A stretch of 64,000 nucleotides of DNA from an uncultured Pseudomonadales bacterium (GTDB lineage Bacteria; Pseudomonadota; Gammaproteobacteria; Pseudomonadales; Azotimanducaceae), in the NCBI GenBank assembly GCA_958296295.1, contig OY282460.1, forward strand, positions 2,790,001 through 2,854,000, written 5' to 3'. The notes below the pieces were generated by a model that was given only the letters and a program-made list of their open reading frames with translations, ran no database searches and was not told the DNA's origin. Shown here piece by piece: positions 17,525 through 24,950 of this stretch (position 1 is the first letter of the stretch; every line of letters begins with the position of its first letter). The translations under genes and the position numbers were made by a program.

Positions 17525-17992
17525 CTATGAAGGGGCCGCGTAGGCGGCCCAGGCGTCCATCAGCTCGCGCCGCTTGGCCAGCAGGTCGCTTCTCGCGTAG
17601 GCGGCTTCGGCCCGGTTTCTGACCGCGTGCGCGAGCGCCGCCTCCATCACGGCGTGCGGCGCGTCGGTGCATTCCGACGCCCAGTCGCGGAAGCTGCTGC
17701 GGAACCCGTGCGGCACCGCGTTCACGCCGAGCGTGCGCAGGAGCTTGCTGATCGTGCTGTCCGAGAGTTGGCGTCCCCGAATGCTTGGGAACACGAGATC
17801 GCCGGCCGCGGCGGTGCGCGGAATCGCCCGCGCCTGCGCGAGCACGGCGAGCGCTTGCGGCGACAGCGGCACTCGGTGTTCGGACTTCGCCTTCATTCGC
17901 TCGGCCGGGATCGTCCACGCCTTCGCCTCGACGTCGATATCGTCCCATAGCGTGTGGCGCTGGCCGGACTCGCCACAAGTGCGCGGGCGCAT
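17525..17992 (-). pseudogene. Tyrosine integrase C-terminal remnant, inverted relative to the copy at 6720-7895
   Basis: About 140 residues closely match the C-terminal half of the intact integrase: AWTIPAERMKAKSEHRVPLS, GDLVFPSIRGRQLSDSTISK, the HxxR box PHGFRSSFRDW, and the Tyr motif AEAAYARSDLL, both ending MDAWAAYAAPS. The N-terminal and core-binding regions and the first catalytic Arg are missing, and the beginning is frame-scrambled. Together with the full copy it frames the CRISPR-bearing segment as an inverted pair. Confidence 0.85.
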
Positions 17993-18042
17993 CCGCGGAG
18001 CGGTATATGAAATGGTGTAAGTACGGAACGCCTAGAGGAGAA

Positions 18043-18423
18043 TTATCCCTTTAAAATCATATTGTTAAAGGAATATATCGGCGGTAGATGCAACCGCCGG
18101 AACTGCACCGAGCGGTGCCAGCCCAGCCAGCGGTCCCGCGGCGCGCACTTGAAGGCGCCCGACTGCCAGCCCGCCAGCGCCAGCCAATGCCCCCGCCACA
18201 CCGCCACGTGCCGCAGCCCGCGCCCCGCGAACTGCCGGAACCCCAGATAGTGGTGCGCCGCCATCAGCGCGTCCCACCGGCGCCGCTCGTCCGCCCGCGC
18301 CGGACGCACCTCCACCTCCCGCAACGACACTTCCGCCCTGTCGAACGCCGCCTCCATCGCCCCTTTACAGGGCAAACGCCGGCGAATAGCCAGCTCTTTC
18401 CTAACGACTTCCGCCGTCAACAC
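18043..18423 (-). pseudogene. N-terminal half of the DUF4338/ISAs1 transposase
   Basis: From a GTG at 18423 the frame reads VRPARADERRRWDALMAAHH, then YLGFRQFAGRGLRHVAVW and LALAGWQSGAFKCAPRDRWL, and stops matching after VQFRRLHL at about 18092. This is the first half of DUF4338, as in DruA and related IS-encoded proteins. The family continues with 'xxNNTRF', which is exactly where the protein at 6585 begins. The remaining residues PPIYSFNNMILKG are junction sequence. It is a separated half-gene rather than a functional protein. Confidence 0.75.
18087..18098 (+). repeat. Right copy of the 12-bp imperfect direct repeat at the proposed island boundary
   Basis: GATGCAACCGCC corresponds to GGTGCATCCGCC at 6538-6549. 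It lies at the last position of DUF4338 homology on this side. Confidence 0.4.
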
Positions 18424-18464
18424 CTTGGAGCTAGCGTGAACGTGAAATAGCCCTGCGCGCCGTG

Positions 18465-18493
18465 CGTGCCCTCCCGCATTTCCAATGCAATCG
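18465..18493. repeat. 29-bp IS-associated repeat, copy 1
   Basis: A 29-bp sequence starting CGTGCCCTCCCGCATTTCC is repeated identically at 19384-19412. Here it lies just upstream of the DUF4338 half-gene. At 19384 it lies just upstream of another ISAs1 fragment. It is therefore probably part of the 5' end of that element family. Confidence 0.6.
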
Positions 18494-18602
18494 CGCTATC
18501 CTTCCGCCGCCCTTCCGCCGCCCTTCCGCCGCTTGGGCATCTGTCAGCGCAAGAAGACGCATGGCATACTGAGGCCTCGCGCAAACCCAATGGAGAACTC
18601 TC

Positions 18603-19106
18603 ATGACACTCCACAAAGCCTTTCTCAGGTGCATTGTTGCTGCTGCTGTGATCTTGACGCCAGCCGCCGCGAGCGCCGCAGGCGACACGCGCACGTTCAC
18701 AACGATCGTCTACACCATCGTCAACAACACCACCACCCCGACCCCGGCAGGTCGCGACCCCACAAAGGTTCCCGCGGGCGTACTGCCCGCCAGTTGCGAC
18801 GGCCTCCATTGGTACGGGCACCTCAAGGACACGACGCAGGACAAGGAGTGTCAAATGGATACCACCCCAAAAACGGACTCGGACGGCAACCCCGTGGAGC
18901 CAACGCACACCTTGACCTACTCTGTCCACACGGGTGCAGGGCCTAACACGCTCCAATCCGGTACCGTCGACTGGGCCTGCAAAGCGGGACAGAAGATGAA
19001 GCTGACTTTCACCGGCAGCGGAGCCGGGGTCACGTACTCGTCAACCTGTGTTGGTACCGCGACCGACGACGACCAAACCGGCGACGGCGGAGCCGGCCGC
19101 GACTAA
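18603..19106 (+). CDS. Small secreted protein of unknown function
   Basis: 167 residues with a clear Sec signal peptide (KAFLRCIVAAAVILTP, cleavage near ASAAG at about residue 26). The mature part is Thr/Gly-rich and begins with a beta-prone repeat (TRTFTTIVYTIVNNTTTPTP). It has four cysteines in the mature chain (CDGLHW, KECQMD, WACKAG, STCVGT), which could form two disulfides in the periplasm or outside. A ribosome site GGAGAA precedes the ATG. A rho-independent-type terminator follows directly, so it is a complete monocistronic unit among IS debris. I recognise no family. Confidence 0.7.
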   Translation: MTLHKAFLRCIVAAAVILTPAAASAAGDTRTFTTIVYTIVNNTTTPTPAGRDPTKVPAGVLPASCDGLHWYGHLKDTTQDKECQMDTTPKTDSDGNPVEPTHTLTYSVHTGAGPNTLQSGTVDWACKAGQKMKLTFTGSGAGVTYSSTCVGTATDDDQTGDGGAGRD

Positions 19107-19110
19107 GGAG

Positions 19111-19136
19111 CGGGCTTCGGCAAGCCCGTTCTAATT
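19111..19136 (+). terminator. Terminator of the small secreted protein gene
   Basis: CGGGCTT-CGGC-AAGCCCG followed by TTCTAATT begins five bases after the stop codon. A second stem, CGCTCGC-AAG-GCGAGCG, lies at 19137-19153. Confidence 0.75.
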
Positions 19137-19194
19137 CGCTCGCAAGGCGAGCGACAGGATCGGGCTGGGCGCGGCTCGACGGGCCGGCTAGGTG

Positions 19195-19412
19195 CCGAAG
19201 ATGGTGCCTAGCCGGATGCCGGCCAGCGGTGGCGAGGCGAAATAGACGAGCCGGCGTGCATCGTGTCCGCCGTCACCGTGCGCCCCTTCACGTCCACCAG
19301 TTCCAGCAGCTCCGGCAGCGCCGGGATCTCGTTCGACTTGCCGTCCACGGCCACCGTGCCAATTTCGCCCTATCCTTTCGCCCCGTGCCCTCCCGCATTT
19401 CCAATGCAATCG
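19195..19412 (-). mobile_element. ISAs1-family transposase remnant
   Basis: On the minus strand the segment reads VAVDGKSNEIPALPELLELV then DVKGRTVTADTMHA, the ISAs1 DDE core, where 'VDGKSNEIPALPELL' is diagnostic. It is cut off on both sides. Upstream (19350-19412) lie the 26-bp and 29-bp repeats shared with 4945-4970 and 18465-18493. No other gene lies between the terminator at 19111 and lnt. Confidence 0.7.
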
Positions 19413-19446
19413 CCCAACGCTTGGCCCCCGCGGGCCCTCGGGGCCG

Positions 19447-20964
19447 TCAGGCATCGGCGACGGGCGAGTCCGCTTTTCTTCGTCGCATCCAGCGGCGCAC
19501 CAAAACGGTCGCCAGCCCCAGCGCCAATAGCACCGCCGCCGGCGAAACGGCCGCCCGCGCGAAGGGAGTCGCGCCGGCGGTGGCGTACACCTCGCCGGTC
19601 AGCACCCCGGTGGTGAACTGCGGCAGCCGGGCCACCACTCGGCCGCGCTCGTCGACGATGGCGGTGATGCCGTTGTTGGTGGCGCGCAGCAGGAAACGGC
19701 CGTTCTCCAACGCCCTCATGCGGGCGATCTGCAGGTGTTGCGGCGGGCCGATGGATGCGCCAAACCACGTGTCGTTGCTCACCGTGGCCAGCAATGCCGA
19801 ACGCCTCGCTTGGGCGGCGACGGTGCGGGGATAGGCCACCTCGTAGCAGATCGCCATGGCGACATCGAGCCCAGCGGCGCGCAACGGCGGCTGACCGGCG
19901 GCGCCCGGGGTGATATTGGTCATCGACAGATTGAACAGCGCGAACGCGTCGCCGAGCAGCCCGTGCCAAGGCAGGTATTCCCCGAAGGGCACCAAGTGGC
20001 GTTTGCGGTACGAGCCGCCGCCGGTGGAAAGCGCGGCGTTGTAGTAGGTGACCGCGCCTGTCGCGGGGTCTTCCTCGGCAACCGCGGCCCCCAGCACAAG
20101 ATCGCCGGCGCCGTCCTCGCGCATGGCGGCGATGCGCGCGGCGTTGTGGCGGTGCAGCGCCGGGATGGCCGCTTCGGGCCACACCACGATGGCGCTCCGC
20201 CAAACCGGCGCCGACAACGCCTCGTAGCGTTCCAGCGCCAAACGCAAACCGGCCGGCGTCCATTTCGTGTCCTGCGGCAGGTTGCCCTGCACCAGCGCGA
20301 CAGCGCGTTTCTCGCCCCGCGCGGTCCAGTCGATGTGGCCAAGCATCCAACCGGCGGCCCAGATGGCCGCTACGGCCCCCAACGCGCTCGTTCGCGCCGC
20401 CAACCGTTGCGGCAGGACAACGCAGACCAAGAGCGTCGCGATCAGCACCGCCGCCAGCGACACCGCGTGGACGCCGCCGATAGGGGCGTAGCCGGCCAAC
20501 GGCGTGTCGAGAAAGGCGTAGCCGGCGAACAGCCACGGAAATCCCGTCAACAACCAGGTGAGCGCCCATTCCAACGCCAACCAGATCCAAGCGAATTGCA
20601 AGACGTCCGACCAAGGGCCGGTCACGCCGGCACCGCGCAAACGGTGGAACGCCCAGCCGCCGACCCCGTTGACCAGCGCGAGACCGGCCACGAACGTCGC
20701 CACCACCGCCGCCGCAAACGGTGGCGACACGCGTCCGTAGACCTCGATGGACACGTATATCCAAGAGGCGCCCACGCCGTACTTGCCAACGCCGAACAGC
20801 CAGCCGAGCAGGAACGCCCGACGCCCGGTGGCGGCACGGCGCAACAGCACGAACAGCGCACCGGCGCTGGCCAGGGCGCACGGCGGCATGTCGAACGGCG
20901 CCAGCCCAAGCGGCAGCAGGGCACCAGCGCCAAGCGCGAGGGCAAAAGCCCAAAGAGCCGCCAT
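19447..20964 (-). CDS. lnt: Apolipoprotein N-acyltransferase
   Basis: About 505 residues. Multiple N-terminal transmembrane helices (about 1-200) are followed by a periplasmic nitrilase-fold domain. The catalytic triad is visible: Glu in VVWPEAAIPAL (about 265), Lys in SYRKRHLVPFGEYLP (about 332), Cys in AICYEVAYPR (about 385). Lnt adds the third acyl chain to lipoproteins in the inner membrane, which suits the two lipoproteins encoded upstream. I prefer the ATG at 20964; GTG and TTG codons lie one and three codons before it. It is the last gene of a minus-strand envelope series, 81-90 bases after the SUMF1-like gene. Confidence 0.93.
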   Translation of the reverse strand: MAALWAFALALGAGALLPLGLAPFDMPPCALASAGALFVLLRRAATGRRAFLLGWLFGVGKYGVGASWIYVSIEVYGRVSPPFAAAVVATFVAGLALVNGVGGWAFHRLRGAGVTGPWSDVLQFAWIWLALEWALTWLLTGFPWLFAGYAFLDTPLAGYAPIGGVHAVSLAAVLIATLLVCVVLPQRLAARTSALGAVAAIWAAGWMLGHIDWTARGEKRAVALVQGNLPQDTKWTPAGLRLALERYEALSAPVWRSAIVVWPEAAIPALHRHNAARIAAMREDGAGDLVLGAAVAEEDPATGAVTYYNAALSTGGGSYRKRHLVPFGEYLPWHGLLGDAFALFNLSMTNITPGAAGQPPLRAAGLDVAMAICYEVAYPRTVAAQARRSALLATVSNDTWFGASIGPPQHLQIARMRALENGRFLLRATNNGITAIVDERGRVVARLPQFTTGVLTGEVYATAGATPFARAAVSPAAVLLALGLATVLVRRWMRRRKADSPVADA

Positions 20965-21054
20965 CACGCGCAAGCCTGCCCCGGCGCCGGATGGGCGCCC
21001 ATGGCCGCATTGCCGCCCGGCGCAACCGCTAGCCGCGGCGCGGACACAGGGTTT

Positions 21055-23157
21055 TCATTCGGCGTAGCGGGCGATGCGAAAACCCACGTCTGGTCGGCCG
21101 TCGGCGCCGTAGTCGCGGTAGGAAAGACGCAGCTCGGTCACCGTTCCCCGCATCCAGCTCGCGCCGCGGATCACATGGTATTCGCCTTCCCGCGGCCCAA
21201 GCGGGTTCAACACGTCGCCCTCGGCGGGTATCTCGTAGAAGTCGTGAACCCACTCCGCGGCGTTGCCGCCCAGATCGCGAATCCCCTTGCCGTTGGGTGG
21301 GAACGTGCCCACCGGAGCGCTGACGATGTGGTTGTCGTTGTAGCCGAAGACGATGCGCCCGACGACATGCGACGCGGAGCGGTCCGCGTAGTTGCCGTGG
21401 CGTTCCGGCGGCGGCGGCCTCGCCCCCCACGCGAAGCGCAAGGGCGTGTCCACATCGGCTTGGCTGCGGGCCGCCCACGCCCACTCCGCCTCCGTGGGCA
21501 AGCGGTAGCCGAGAGCGCGCCCGCGAAAGCCGGTGATGTCGCCATCGCGCTCGATGTAGAACGGCGTCAAGCCGTCCTGGGCCGAGAGCCAGTTGCAGTA
21601 GCGGGCCGCATCCTGCCAAGCCACCCGCACCACCGGCTGATCGCCGCCGTCCAAATCGAAGCCTTGGAAACTGCCCGACGCGTGGGCCGGCGCGAAGGTC
21701 CGGAATTGCGCGTTTGTCACCTCGTCGCGCGCGAGATAGAACAGCCGCGTCAGTTCCGCGTTGCGCAACACCTCGTTGGCCCGGCGTCCCGGCTCGCGAC
21801 GGGGCGCGCCCATGCGGATGCGGTCCGGCGCAAGCAGGACGAGCTCTTGGCCCTGGCTGGTGGCGCGCACCTGCTTGAGGGCGGCCAGACGCGCCTCCGC
21901 CAAGGTCAAGAGCCGCACTTTGAGCTGGTGGGTGAACCCCGGTTGCGGGGTGACGGTCTTGCGGTAGCTGGCGTAGCCGTCCTTGCGGATTTCCACCTCG
22001 TGCGCCACCGCCGGCAACGTGAAACCGCCAGCGGCCGTGCCGCGGCTCTCACCGTTGAGCAACAACTCGGCATCCTCGGGCACCACGATCAGCGCCAATT
22101 CGCCCTGCAGGGCTTCAAGCGTGAAGGCGATCTCGCGCTCTTGCCCGGCGGACACCTCCAACGTGGTCGCGGCCGGCGCGTGTCCCGTCTTGAAGACGCG
22201 CACACGGTGGCGCTTGCCGGGGCGCGCGGTCAACTCCAACGGCGTCTCGCCCATGTAGACGCGGTCCAGCGTGACGCTCGCCCCGGACGGCGTCGAGGCC
22301 ACGCTCACCAAGCCGTCGGCGGGTTCCAAGGCGACCTCGGGCAATGTGCGCGGTTCGCCGGCGACCACGCGCAGGATGTCGGTCCACCGTCTGTGGCCGG
22401 CGAGTTTCACGGCAACCCGCCGTTCCCCGGCGATGATGGGCACCGGCCCCGGCGTGACGACGCCGGTCGGCTCGTCGTCCACCAAAACGGCGGCGCCCGG
22501 CGGCACCGTGGGAATGGTGATGTCGCCCCAGTTCGGCGCGAGGCCCACCGTCACTGTTTGCGTGCGTTCCATCCCCTCCACGTCGAACTCGATCGTGGCC
22601 GGTTGGTGGCGGGGGCTGGCGACGTGCGCGATCTGCTTTCCCGCCGGCAAGCGCGTTTGCAGCGGGGCCGTGCCGCCGGCGTCGTCGTGGCCGACCACGT
22701 CCACGCGGGCGCCAGGCGGATCCACGTCGAACGTCACCTGGCCGGGCAGCCGCCGCAGCACCAAGGCGATGGTCTGATTGGCCGCCTCGCCTACCTCCAC
22801 GTCCCGTTCCAAATCGAAATAGCCGGCGGCGCCGGCCAATGCCCGGTAGCGCCCTTGCCGGAGCAAATGGGTGTCGCCCACGCGAAAGGCGAAGCCGCCT
22901 TCTATCGCCAACGTGGCGGTCGGCGGGGCGCGTTCGAAACGAACGGACTTGGCGGTGAACAAGAACCAAAGGAACCAGGCGATGGCCAAACCGATGGCGA
23001 GCGAACCGACGAGGGCGATGCGGCGCGGCGAGAGCAGCGCGAGACGCCTGCCCGCCTTGGCCGCGGTGGGCTCGAAACCCGCCGCCTCGATGCGTTCGCC
23101 GGCCGGCGCAGCGTCCTGCGCGCGCGCCACGACGGAGGTCGGCGGCAAGTTGCTCAT
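21055..23157 (-). CDS. Membrane-anchored PEGA-repeat protein with a C-terminal formylglycine-generating-enzyme (SUMF1)-like domain
   Basis: 700 residues. There is one transmembrane helix (about 46-68, ALVGSLAIGLAIAWFLWFLF). Four or so PEGA-like beta repeats follow (for example STPSGASVTLDRVYMGETPL at about 290 and VPEDAELLLNGESRG at about 360). Residues about 440-700 are SUMF1/EgtB-like: RNAELTRLFYLARDEVTNAQF, GYRLPTEAEWAWAAR, GIRDLGGNAAEWVHDFY and VIRGASWMRG. The cysteine pair used by true formylglycine-generating enzymes is not seen, so this is more likely a PvdO-like or structural member. Topology puts the repeats and SUMF1 domain in the periplasm. It lies between two other PEGA/TPR envelope genes, pointing to one assembly. 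Confidence 0.82.
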   Translation of the reverse strand: MSNLPPTSVVARAQDAAPAGERIEAAGFEPTAAKAGRRLALLSPRRIALVGSLAIGLAIAWFLWFLFTAKSVRFERAPPTATLAIEGGFAFRVGDTHLLRQGRYRALAGAAGYFDLERDVEVGEAANQTIALVLRRLPGQVTFDVDPPGARVDVVGHDDAGGTAPLQTRLPAGKQIAHVASPRHQPATIEFDVEGMERTQTVTVGLAPNWGDITIPTVPPGAAVLVDDEPTGVVTPGPVPIIAGERRVAVKLAGHRRWTDILRVVAGEPRTLPEVALEPADGLVSVASTPSGASVTLDRVYMGETPLELTARPGKRHRVRVFKTGHAPAATTLEVSAGQEREIAFTLEALQGELALIVVPEDAELLLNGESRGTAAGGFTLPAVAHEVEIRKDGYASYRKTVTPQPGFTHQLKVRLLTLAEARLAALKQVRATSQGQELVLLAPDRIRMGAPRREPGRRANEVLRNAELTRLFYLARDEVTNAQFRTFAPAHASGSFQGFDLDGGDQPVVRVAWQDAARYCNWLSAQDGLTPFYIERDGDITGFRGRALGYRLPTEAEWAWAARSQADVDTPLRFAWGARPPPPERHGNYADRSASHVVGRIVFGYNDNHIVSAPVGTFPPNGKGIRDLGGNAAEWVHDFYEIPAEGDVLNPLGPREGEYHVIRGASWMRGTVTELRLSYRDYGADGRPDVGFRIARYAE

Positions 23158-23197
23158 GCGCCTTGGCGGAGTGACTCGGCCCTTGCGGGAGGCCGCG

Positions 23198-24724
23198 TCA
23201 GATGCGTTCCGAACAGCGGATGTCCACCGGGCCCATGTTCGGCGCGAGGACGATCTCCTTGCGCACGTCGCGGCAGCCGTCGCGGCTGCCGACGATGACG
23301 TAGCGGCCGGGCCGCAGCGTCAGCTCGGTGCGCGCGAACGTGCCCATGGAACCCACTTGCTGGATGACCACGTCCGTCTCGCCATCGGAAACGAGCACCA
23401 AGGGGACGGGATTCGTTGCCAATTCCAGCACGGCCCGCAACTCCGCCAGCCGCTCGCCGAACCGCGGGCCGGGCGTCTGCACGGTGGCAGCCGCACGGGC
23501 GAGAAGCTCTTGGGCGGCGGCGAACTCGTCGTTCGAGGAAAGCAGCGGCGGATCCGCGATGATCCGGTCCACGGCCCGAACAAGCGCCAAGCGCACCTCG
23601 GCGTGGACGCGGCCCTCCACGGCGAAACGCAAGGTCCCGTCGATGGCGAGGGCCTGATCGTATGTATTGAGCGCCGCTTGCCAGTCCTCCGCTCCCACTT
23701 GCGCCAACGCCGAAGCGCGCAAGGTCGCGATCTGGGCCAGGATGCGTCCACGTTCGGCTTGCTGCGCCCCGGCCAATGCCGCGGAGTCGCCCGGAAAGGC
23801 GGCGAGAGCTTTCTCGAACCGCTTCCCGGCGGTGTCGTGATCGCCTGTATCGAGGGCTTCGAACGCCGCCGACAAGAGCGCCTTGCGTTTCGCCTGTGAG
23901 CGTCCAGCAGCGACTTGCGCCATGCGGGCCGAGAGCCCCGGCGCGTTTGGCTCGATCTTGCGCACGTCTTGCAGGAGGCCTGCTGCCCGCTCGTGGTCTT
24001 CACGCAGGAGCGCGCGGTCGCTTTCGAGCAGCAGCCGCTTCACTTCCGGCAGGCGGGCGGCGCGCTGGCGCCCCGATGCCACGCGCGGATCGTCTGGATG
24101 CACCGCCGCGGCTCGCTCGAACGCGCCGGCGGCGGCGGTTTCGTCCAACGCCGCGAGCGCCCGCTCGCCCTCGGCCAACGCGCCGGAGAACCGGTGCTCC
24201 CCGGCGGTCAGCAAATCCTCGAGCGTTTGGACGGCGGCGGCGTATTCGTCGCCGGCGAGGGCGTAGTCCTCGTCTTTGAACAGCGCGTCTCCGGCCAGCG
24301 CGCGCATCTTGGCGGCTTCCAACTCGGCTGCGCCCCAACCGTCAGCGTTCAGTTCGTCTTCCAAACGCACCTGCAGGGCCAGGAAGCCATCGAGCCGCAC
24401 CTCGGCCTCCCGCCGAACCTGCTCGATGGTCAGCGCCTCGTAAGGCGCGGGGCCGGAATCGCTCGAGCGCGCCCGTCCGACGGGCTTGGCGGCCTGGCCG
24501 TCCGCGGAGGTTGGCGGGTGCCCGGCGCGGCTGCGGTCGACGACGGCCGGCGGCAGCAGCAGAAACACGAACACGGCCGCCACCGCGAGCAGGACGGGAA
24601 ACGCCACCGCAAGCGTTCTTCGCGCTTGCTTCCAGCCGAATCGGCGGCCGGCGTCGGCAAACCGCCCGTCGGTGGCGGAGAGCGGCGCGGCGGCCGGCTC
24701 GATGATCAGATCATCGCTGGGCAT
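23198..24724 (-). CDS. Single-pass membrane protein with TPR-like helices and a C-terminal PEGA-like strand domain
   Basis: 508 residues. A short cytoplasmic N-terminus is followed by a transmembrane segment (about 39-60, LAVAFPVLLAVAAVFVFLLL). An Ala-rich alpha-helical region with TPR-like repeats runs about 120-420 (for example FEALDTGDHDTAGKRFEKAL and DWQAALNTYDQALAIDGTL). The C-terminal domain reads RTELTLRPGRYVIVGSRDGC followed by VRKEIVLAPN. It resembles periplasmic scaffolds that sit beside SUMF1/PEGA proteins. The ATG overlaps the stop of the tiny gene upstream, and a 40-base gap separates it from the SUMF1-like gene. I do not recognise a named family. Confidence 0.7.
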   Translation of the reverse strand: MPSDDLIIEPAAAPLSATDGRFADAGRRFGWKQARRTLAVAFPVLLAVAAVFVFLLLPPAVVDRSRAGHPPTSADGQAAKPVGRARSSDSGPAPYEALTIEQVRREAEVRLDGFLALQVRLEDELNADGWGAAELEAAKMRALAGDALFKDEDYALAGDEYAAAVQTLEDLLTAGEHRFSGALAEGERALAALDETAAAGAFERAAAVHPDDPRVASGRQRAARLPEVKRLLLESDRALLREDHERAAGLLQDVRKIEPNAPGLSARMAQVAAGRSQAKRKALLSAAFEALDTGDHDTAGKRFEKALAAFPGDSAALAGAQQAERGRILAQIATLRASALAQVGAEDWQAALNTYDQALAIDGTLRFAVEGRVHAEVRLALVRAVDRIIADPPLLSSNDEFAAAQELLARAAATVQTPGPRFGERLAELRAVLELATNPVPLVLVSDGETDVVIQQVGSMGTFARTELTLRPGRYVIVGSRDGCRDVRKEIVLAPNMGPVDIRCSERI

Positions 24725-24950
24725 GGCTCAAGAACGTCACGGCCCGCAAGCCCAACCGCACGCGCAGGGAAACGCCCTCACCGCCCAGCACAGCGCCGCC
24801 GAGCAACCGCTTCAGATGGCCTCCCGGGGGTCCCGCGAGCACCCGTTCAACATCGGCATCGGCGGCTGCATTCCCGGCGGCCTCGTCCCTTCGCCGCGGG
24901 TTTGGCGCGCGCTTCCGTGCCGCGGCATTGCGTTCACGGGGCCGTCTCAT
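24711..24950 (-). CDS. Possible 79-residue linker gene coupled to both neighbours
   Basis: The 209-base gap between the lipoprotein gene and the TPR gene is filled by an open frame. Its ATG (24950) overlaps the last 17 bases of the lipoprotein gene, and its stop overlaps the first 14 bases of the next. The product starts MRRPRERNAAARKR, is very basic at the N-terminus and ends LRVRLGLRAVTFLSHAQR. There is no signal peptide or membrane segment and no recognised family. Overlap on both sides argues for translational coupling, but chance open frames are common at this GC content. Confidence 0.4.
   Translation of the reverse strand: MRRPRERNAAARKRAPNPRRRDEAAGNAAADADVERVLAGPPGGHLKRLLGGAVLGGEGVSLRVRLGLRAVTFLSHAQR

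Noticed and set aside
18043..18423. DruA of a Druantia defence system
   Set aside because: The DUF4338 match is only the first half of the domain, it continues in an ISAs1 transposase at 6585-5188, and no DruB-E genes are present.
19735..23298. Very long plus-strand open frame (about 1187 codons) opposite lnt and the SUMF1-like gene
   Set aside because: It is antisense to two clear genes, has Arg/Gly/His-rich composition typical of a high-GC shadow frame, and shows no motif.
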